From Nyssa sinensis (lineage: Eukaryota; Streptophyta; Magnoliopsida; Cornales; Nyssaceae): a DNA stretch of 64,000 bases. The stretch is taken from contig CM018051.1 of the NCBI GenBank assembly GCA_008638375.1, positions 11,376,387 to 11,440,386 on the forward strand. The letters run 5' to 3'. Below are positions 63,740 to 64,000 of this stretch, piece after piece; position 1 is the first letter of the stretch, and each line of letters begins with the position of its first letter. The translations under genes were made by a program, and so were the position numbers. Under the pieces are notes generated by a model that did not search any database, was not told the DNA's origin, and saw only the letters and a list, made by a program, of their open reading frames with translations.

Positions 63740-63934
63740 ATGGCACAACTTAGCATCTTCATCTTCGCCTTCGTCGCTGCCATATTCTTTGCAGCTGCCT
63801 CTGTTTCGGCACAGGATAGCGGGATGGCGCCGGCTCCGTCGCCTCTTGCCGGAGCGGCCTTCTCATTGCCGGTTTCCGGCATCGTTGTAGGAATTTCCCT
63901 TCTTTTCTCTGTTATTGCTCTCTTGAAGCATTAA
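63740..63934 (+). CDS. Arabinogalactan peptide (AG-peptide), GPI-anchored, copy 2
   Basis: The 64-residue product has the same signal peptide and mature region (QDSGMAPAPSPLAGA) as the gene at 43995, and the same length. The five replacements fall in the C-terminal hydrophobic GPI signal (...SGIVVGISLLFSVIALLKH). It is expected to give the same mature glycopeptide on the cell surface. The 3' UTR is cut by the window edge. Confidence 0.88.
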   Translation: MAQLSIFIFAFVAAIFFAAASVSAQDSGMAPAPSPLAGAAFSLPVSGIVVGISLLFSVIALLKH

Positions 63935-64000
63935 ATTTTGGAATGAGATGACTTGGCTACGGAGATTGGCTCTTATATTTTTCTTTTCTGAATAGAATTG

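Larger units (their letters stand above)
63470..64000 (+). repeat. Duplicated AG-peptide locus, copy 2 (partner 43695-44270)
   Basis: Promoter and gene align with 43695-44270 with substitutions and small indels; the 3' UTR alignment runs off the window end. The duplicate lies about 19.8 kb from copy 1. About 10.1 kb of that is Tat element 2 and 5.2 kb the Copia element, so the original spacing was shorter. Confidence 0.9.

Overview
The window is nuclear DNA from a flowering plant. It holds spliced genes with GT-AG introns, AT-rich spacers, GPI-anchored arabinogalactan (AG) peptide genes, and several classes of plant transposable elements. I cannot fix the species; a woody dicot or magnoliid would fit, but that is only an impression.

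Host genes are few. At 1836-7427 (+) lies a 13-exon NIMA-related kinase gene. Its kinase core and conserved C-terminal tail match the plant NEK5 group. Intron 8 carries a decayed tandem copy of the start of exon 9. Four very short AG-peptide genes are spread over the rest: 14954-15154 (-), 22556-22759 (+), 43995-44189 (+) and 63740-63934 (+). The last two, with their promoters, form a recent duplicate pair. They now lie about 20 kb apart, partly because retrotransposons sit between them.

Almost everything else is mobile DNA. 7.7-11.8 kb: a Tourist-like MITE, a hAT-like element with an internal inverted repeat, two short tandem repeats and a SINE relic. 16.05-20.28 kb: a 2.1-kb direct tandem duplication, each copy carrying a minus-strand SINE. 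20.86-21.18 kb: a second small hAT-like element. 23.8-24.3 kb: a complete 486-bp miniature LTR retrotransposon (TRIM) with a perfect 5-bp target duplication. 24.6-30.5 kb: a decayed Ty3/gypsy remnant and two solo LTRs, one Copia-like and one chromovirus-like.

30.9-42.3 kb and 44.35-54.49 kb each hold a full-length Ty3/gypsy element of the Tat lineage, recognised by a second, archaeal-type RNase H and the lack of a chromodomain. The first is old, with about 40 LTR differences and many in-frame stops. The second is very young: its 543-bp LTRs differ at three positions and all reading frames are intact. In both, gag-protease is separated from RT-RNase H-integrase by one in-frame UAG in a readthrough context, and both carry an antisense multi-exon gene between pol and the 3' LTR. 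A 3'-truncated, frameshifted Copia element occupies about 58.0-63.2 kb.

No rRNA gene, convincing tRNA gene or CRISPR array was seen. The most interesting parts are the readthrough junction with the spliced antisense gene of the Tat elements, the TRIM that shares their priming-site and polypurine motifs, the fossil kinase exon, and the split pattern of substitution between the two duplicate AG-peptide genes.
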